Assembly (NCBI RefSeq): GCF_003144245.1 | Contig: NW_020289992.1 | Span: 369,015-433,014 of the forward strand | DNA: 64,000 nt | DNA from: Jaminaea rosea | Lineage: Eukaryota > Basidiomycota > Exobasidiomycetes > Microstromatales | Direction of reading: 5' to 3' | Shown: one piece after another, positions 61,301 to 64,000 of the stretch | How positions within the stretch are numbered: position 1 is the first letter of the stretch | Layout of the letters: every line of letters starts with the position of its first letter | Notes under the pieces: generated by a model | What the model was told of the DNA's origin: nothing | Databases searched by the model: none | What the model saw: only the letters and a program-made list of their open reading frames with translations | Made by a program: the position numbers and the translations under genes

Positions 61301-61660
61301 CTCGAGTCCGCGGGGTCAAGCGCATCCTCTGTTGCGTCTCAAGTCTACGAAGCCGCAGGGGCGGAGAGTCTGGGAGAGCAGTTGCACCACGCAACCAGGT
61401 CGGCCGCGTCTCTTGCGGGGGCCAAGCCTACGCCAGAGACCCTCGCCGAGTACGCGGAGGCGGCCGCTGATCTCGTGTCGGAGGGCACGGCTTCCTTTGG
61501 CAGTGTGGCATCTTTGGTCGTTGAGGAGGCTTCCTCCGTTGCGCACCAGGCTTCCCGTAGTGTGGTGAGCGCGGCAGGGGGTACGCCTGAGGCGGAAGGA
61601 TTCGTAGAGAGTGTGGAGAGCGTGGTGAACAAAGCCGCTGGGGGGCGCGTGGAGCTTTAG
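58391..61660 (+). CDS. predicted membrane protein with long helical region and 58-residue repeats
   Basis: Four exons: 58391-58510, 58595-59136, 59216-59546 and 59645-61660, giving 1002 residues. The first 80 residues are basic (KAKRGTVAAKSSKSKQQRKQ) and lead into one hydrophobic helix (YLFSLALRLSALYMLVGAL). A region rich in Pro/Tyr/Val (PIVAPYIASAQARVQPHVQP, KTSKPYYRYAAKQGRWAYN) follows, then long Ala/Glu/Lys-rich helices to about residue 590 with coiled-coil character (LEKQRNKLQRSRGKALKEL). Residues 740-970 are three exact-length 58-residue repeats plus part of a fourth, with signature ATRSAASLAGAKPTPE..EYVEAAGD. These helices look amphipathic, like those of lipid-droplet or membrane-shaping proteins, which is a guess. 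No known family is certain. All intron joins keep frame. Confidence 0.8.
60869..61560 (+). repeat. 174-bp coding tandem repeat (58 residues per unit)
   Basis: Units start at 60869, 61043, 61217 and 61391, each beginning with codons for Ala-Thr-Arg-Ser. The first three units are exactly 174 bp. The fourth diverges after about 25 residues. The third and the opening of the fourth unit are the most alike, suggesting recent duplication. Confidence 0.85.
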
Positions 61661-61841
61661 TAGATGCGTGTCGTGGCGAGATGCGATCGAGCTGAGGGCT
61701 AGAGGACTCCGGAGTTTCGCGGTCTCGAATCAACAAAAGGAATGAAAGTTGCACGACTTACGGAATGATTGATTGTACAGCGAGTCGCTCCGTCTGATCA
61801 AGCAAGTGCAACCTCGTCAGGCGCCACGCCCCTCGCTGCAG

Positions 61842-63647
61842 CTACACTGTCCCCCACCTGCCCCACGATATCTGCCTCGCCACGCTTCCCCCACGGATCT
61901 TGACAAGGATTCCCGCACTAATCGGACCAACGAGCGTGTTCAGGATCAAGGCCCAGACTGCTACCATGTAAGCGTCTTGTGATGATGATGAGGACGACGA
62001 TGTGGGGGATCCGACGAGACCAGAGTCCTGTGCCAGGCCTAGGATGAGGAACCCGATCTCGCCTCGGGCCACGAGGGAGACTCCGAGAAGGAGGGAGGCG
62101 GACCATGTTGAGCTTTTGAGGCTCGGGGCGACGGGTGGAGCAGAATCCTCGATGGCAAGTGGGGTAAGCGGAGGCGGCATCGTCGGCAACCCTGAAGAAG
62201 TGTCCGGCAGCCTTGAGCCTTCGTCGTCCTGCTCGCCCGCTCCTCGCCCTCTCTGCTGTACTTGAGCCGCCGCCTTAGCGTCGCTCCTTCTCTCCACCCA
62301 ATCGAAGAAGAGCAACCACGACCCCGCCGCAGCCTTGGCGACTGCCATGATCCCCGCGTAGACGAAGCCCTTCCAGACGATCATACCGCGAAAGAGGCGG
62401 GTGAGCGGGATGGCGAATCCGATGGAGGCGAAGAAGAAGGGGAGGAGCAGGCGTGATTGCACGGAGGACCAGTACTGAGTCACGCAAGAGGGGGAGATGG
62501 TGGTGAGGGGCTGGCGGCCCCGCGATGGCCTGGCCGTGTCATCATGGGCGGAGAGGCGCAGCTGCTCTGACTCGATGACGGCCTCGTAGATGCGCTGCAT
62601 GGATGCACCGGCGCAGAAGGCGCCGACTAGTGGGGAGGAGCCGATATAATGCGCTATGGTGACGAAGAGGGGTATGATGCCGATGAGTGCCGTTGTTGCG
62701 AGGCCGATGGGGGAGATCCATGGTGCGGAGGATCGAGCGGGCCTGGGGTGCTCTGAGGTAGTCGTTGTGGTTGCTGATACTTGTGGTCCCGAATCGCCCA
62801 TACGGAATGATTGACTAGAAGATCGTAAGCGTCTCCGCATTATCGGCCGCGAAAAGAGGAATCTGACCGTAGGCCCCAGTATCCAGCGAGAGCACAGCGC
62901 AGCTGTCACGCCCAGGAGTAGCAACGAGCTGAGAATTGGGCGCACGATGGTCCATGCTTCCAAGGGTCCCGCAGAGGGAGATAGGACCTGCACGACCTTG
63001 GACAGGACGAGGGCAACGATGTCGTCCAGTAAAGCTGCCCCAACAAGGACGGTTGCCACGCGAGTGTCGAGCAAACCCCCTTGCTCGCCCCCATTGTTCT
63101 CACGTCCTAGTTCGTCGACAGGTCCGCCTCTTGATTCGCCTCTGTCATCCCTCCTCTTCCCATCACCTCGTTTGTGATCGCTCACATTCGCAAGTAAAGT
63201 TAGAATGGTACCCAACGACGTCGAGCTAAGCGCTGCCCCACACGCGAAGCTCTCGAGGAGCGTGAACCCAAAGCCCACTGGCAGGAGCAGCAAGGAGAGC
63301 CCGATGGGAAGCAAGATGCCCGTCGTCCCCACAAGGACGGCCAAGGCCAACATCTTTCCCTGAGAGATGACATCGACGCGCATCTCGATTCCCGCCGTCG
63401 CCACGAGGGCGAGCAGCGCCAGGTAGCCAAGGAGATGTACGCATTCCTCTACGGCTGGGCGCGGTTGAAGCCATTGGGCGAGGGGCGTACCCCAGAGTGC
63501 GCCTACGATGATTTGAGCCACGAGACCGGAGGAGCAGAGACGGTCGACCAGATGTCCGGAAACGTTCAGGGCAAGGATGAAGCCGGTGGTGGAGGCGAGC
63601 ATGCCCAGCGTGGGCTCTTGGTAGGGGAGCGACGTGGGCGAGGACAT
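61842..63647 (-). CDS. Kef-type (CPA2) monovalent cation/proton antiporter
   Basis: A single exon of 601 residues starts MSSPTSLPYQEPTLG. The upstream in-frame TTG at 63695 is not a credible start. The pattern of CPA2 exchangers is clear: LVDRLCSSGLVAQIIVGALWGTPLA, LGYLALLALVATAGIEMRVDV (helix with the extruded-ion acid position), CGAALSSTSLGTILTLLANV, VATVLVGAALLDDIVALVLSKVV (the DD-type motif), and later LVARGEIGFLILGLAQDSGL. About 12 transmembrane segments. A hydrophilic insertion (about residues 175-205) and another near 480-520 are fungal additions. No TrkA-N or other C-terminal regulatory domain is present. It probably exchanges K+ or Na+ for H+ at an internal or plasma membrane. Confidence 0.9.
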   Translation of the reverse strand: MSSPTSLPYQEPTLGMLASTTGFILALNVSGHLVDRLCSSGLVAQIIVGALWGTPLAQWLQPRPAVEECVHLLGYLALLALVATAGIEMRVDVISQGKMLALAVLVGTTGILLPIGLSLLLLPVGFGFTLLESFACGAALSSTSLGTILTLLANVSDHKRGDGKRRDDRGESRGGPVDELGRENNGGEQGGLLDTRVATVLVGAALLDDIVALVLSKVVQVLSPSAGPLEAWTIVRPILSSLLLLGVTAALCSRWILGPTVRFLFSRPIMRRRLRSSSQSFRMGDSGPQVSATTTTTSEHPRPARSSAPWISPIGLATTALIGIIPLFVTIAHYIGSSPLVGAFCAGASMQRIYEAVIESEQLRLSAHDDTARPSRGRQPLTTISPSCVTQYWSSVQSRLLLPFFFASIGFAIPLTRLFRGMIVWKGFVYAGIMAVAKAAAGSWLLFFDWVERRSDAKAAAQVQQRGRGAGEQDDEGSRLPDTSSGLPTMPPPLTPLAIEDSAPPVAPSLKSSTWSASLLLGVSLVARGEIGFLILGLAQDSGLVGSPTSSSSSSSQDAYMVAVWALILNTLVGPISAGILVKIRGGSVARQISWGRWGTV

Positions 63648-64000
63648 GATGATGATGAAGAAGGGCCACGAGCTCAATTTGGCGCAGCAGGACAAGATCT
63701 ATCAAGCGCGAGCGAGGAGGCCGGGCCGGCCAAAGCCATGAGCGACTGCTACGCTGATTGGCTCGGTGATCCGCTGTCGATCCAGCCCCGATGACGATGA
63801 TGAGATTGACAGGACGAGGTGCGAAAGGAAAGAAAGAAAAAATCACCCCGCGCCGCCCCGCCCTGCAAGACGCACGGAAGGGCGCCAAGAGTCCGGCACT
63901 TGATTGACCCCGCACGGGCCCCGCCCGCCTCCACTCACTCTGTTCCTGAACAAGCGGCTCAATCCTTCCTTCGCCGCGGCGTTGAATGCCAGATTTGAGG
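63648..64000. other. right edge, upstream of the Kef-type gene
   Basis: 353 bp to the end of the window. It should hold the promoter of the antiporter gene. Reading frames here are short and Arg/Pro/Cys-rich. No gene or RNA recognised, though a neighbouring gene may begin just beyond the edge. Confidence 0.4.

Noticed and set aside
63648-63695. Upstream extension of the Kef-type antiporter from a TTG codon
   Set aside because: Non-ATG start. The ATG at 63647 gives a normal N-terminus.
1-64000. tRNA, rRNA, transposon and CRISPR search by eye
   Set aside because: No cloverleaf-like B box (GGTTCGAATCC), terminal inverted repeats with transposase frames, or regularly spaced repeats were seen. 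A tRNAscan or RepeatMasker run would be needed to be certain.

Overview
This window is nuclear chromosomal DNA of a fungus, most likely a basidiomycete of the smut lineage (Ustilaginomycotina, probably a yeast-like or Exobasidiomycete-type species). The evidence is GC-rich, densely packed genes with short introns (about 50-120 nt; GTGAGT/GTACGT donors, CTGAC/CTAAC-like branch sites, CAG/TAG acceptors), fungal families (Nha1, Zrc1/Cot1-type transporter, Kre9/Knh1-like wall protein, Zn2Cys6 regulator) and long Ser/Ala/Gly/Gln-rich insertions. The lineage is inferred from style and gene content only. An RNA-silencing RdRP is present, which argues against Ustilago maydis itself, since that species is known to lack RNAi.

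Layout: the 3' end of an unidentified gene (1-479, +) faces the SUMO E1 subunit Aos1 (621-2295, -). Then come a Zn2Cys6 transcription factor (2597-5449, -), a TMEM184/Ost-alpha membrane protein (5934-8703, -), a zinc CDF transporter (9117-10841, -) and an AVL9-family exocytosis protein (11773-14267, -), which is divergent from a phosphatidylserine decarboxylase (14518-16027, +). A cellular RNA-dependent RNA polymerase (16149-21000, -) is divergent from a large protein kinase (21492-25010, +). A Myb/SANT protein (25195-26952, -) is divergent from a SET-domain plus Tad3-like deaminase fusion (27298-29844, +). These are followed by an Nha1 antiporter (30089-33159, -), a TPR protein (34160-35122, -) divergent from the FG nucleoporin Nup159/Nup214 (35471-41998, +), a mitochondrial K+/H+ exchange-related protein (42155-43186, -) divergent from a periplasmic-binding-fold protein (43616-44602, +), and a derlin (44800-45503, -) divergent from a DUF952 protein (45810-46292, +). 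The right part holds a small single-pass protein (46398-47387, -), a Kre9-like GPI protein (47990-48762, -), a DUF4097-like membrane protein (50298-52191, +), a sorbitol/xylitol-type dehydrogenase (52313-53544, -), an HD-domain phosphohydrolase with a very long N-terminal extension (54033-57887, +), a 1002-residue repeat-containing membrane protein (58391-61660, +) and a Kef-type cation/proton antiporter (61842-63647, -).

Most genes are housekeeping: SUMOylation, RNAi, tRNA A-to-I editing, nuclear transport, ER-associated degradation, phospholipid synthesis, ion homeostasis and carbon metabolism. They are arranged as alternating divergent and convergent neighbours. I see no biosynthetic cluster, transposon, tRNA, rRNA or CRISPR array. 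The points of most interest are the SET-Tad3 fusion, the HD phosphohydrolase with its extra N-terminal module, the 58-residue-repeat membrane protein, micro-exons of 8 and 18 nt, and two membrane proteins with similar N-termini flanking a wall protein. Exon borders were placed by hand from splice signals and reading-frame continuity, without transcript evidence.
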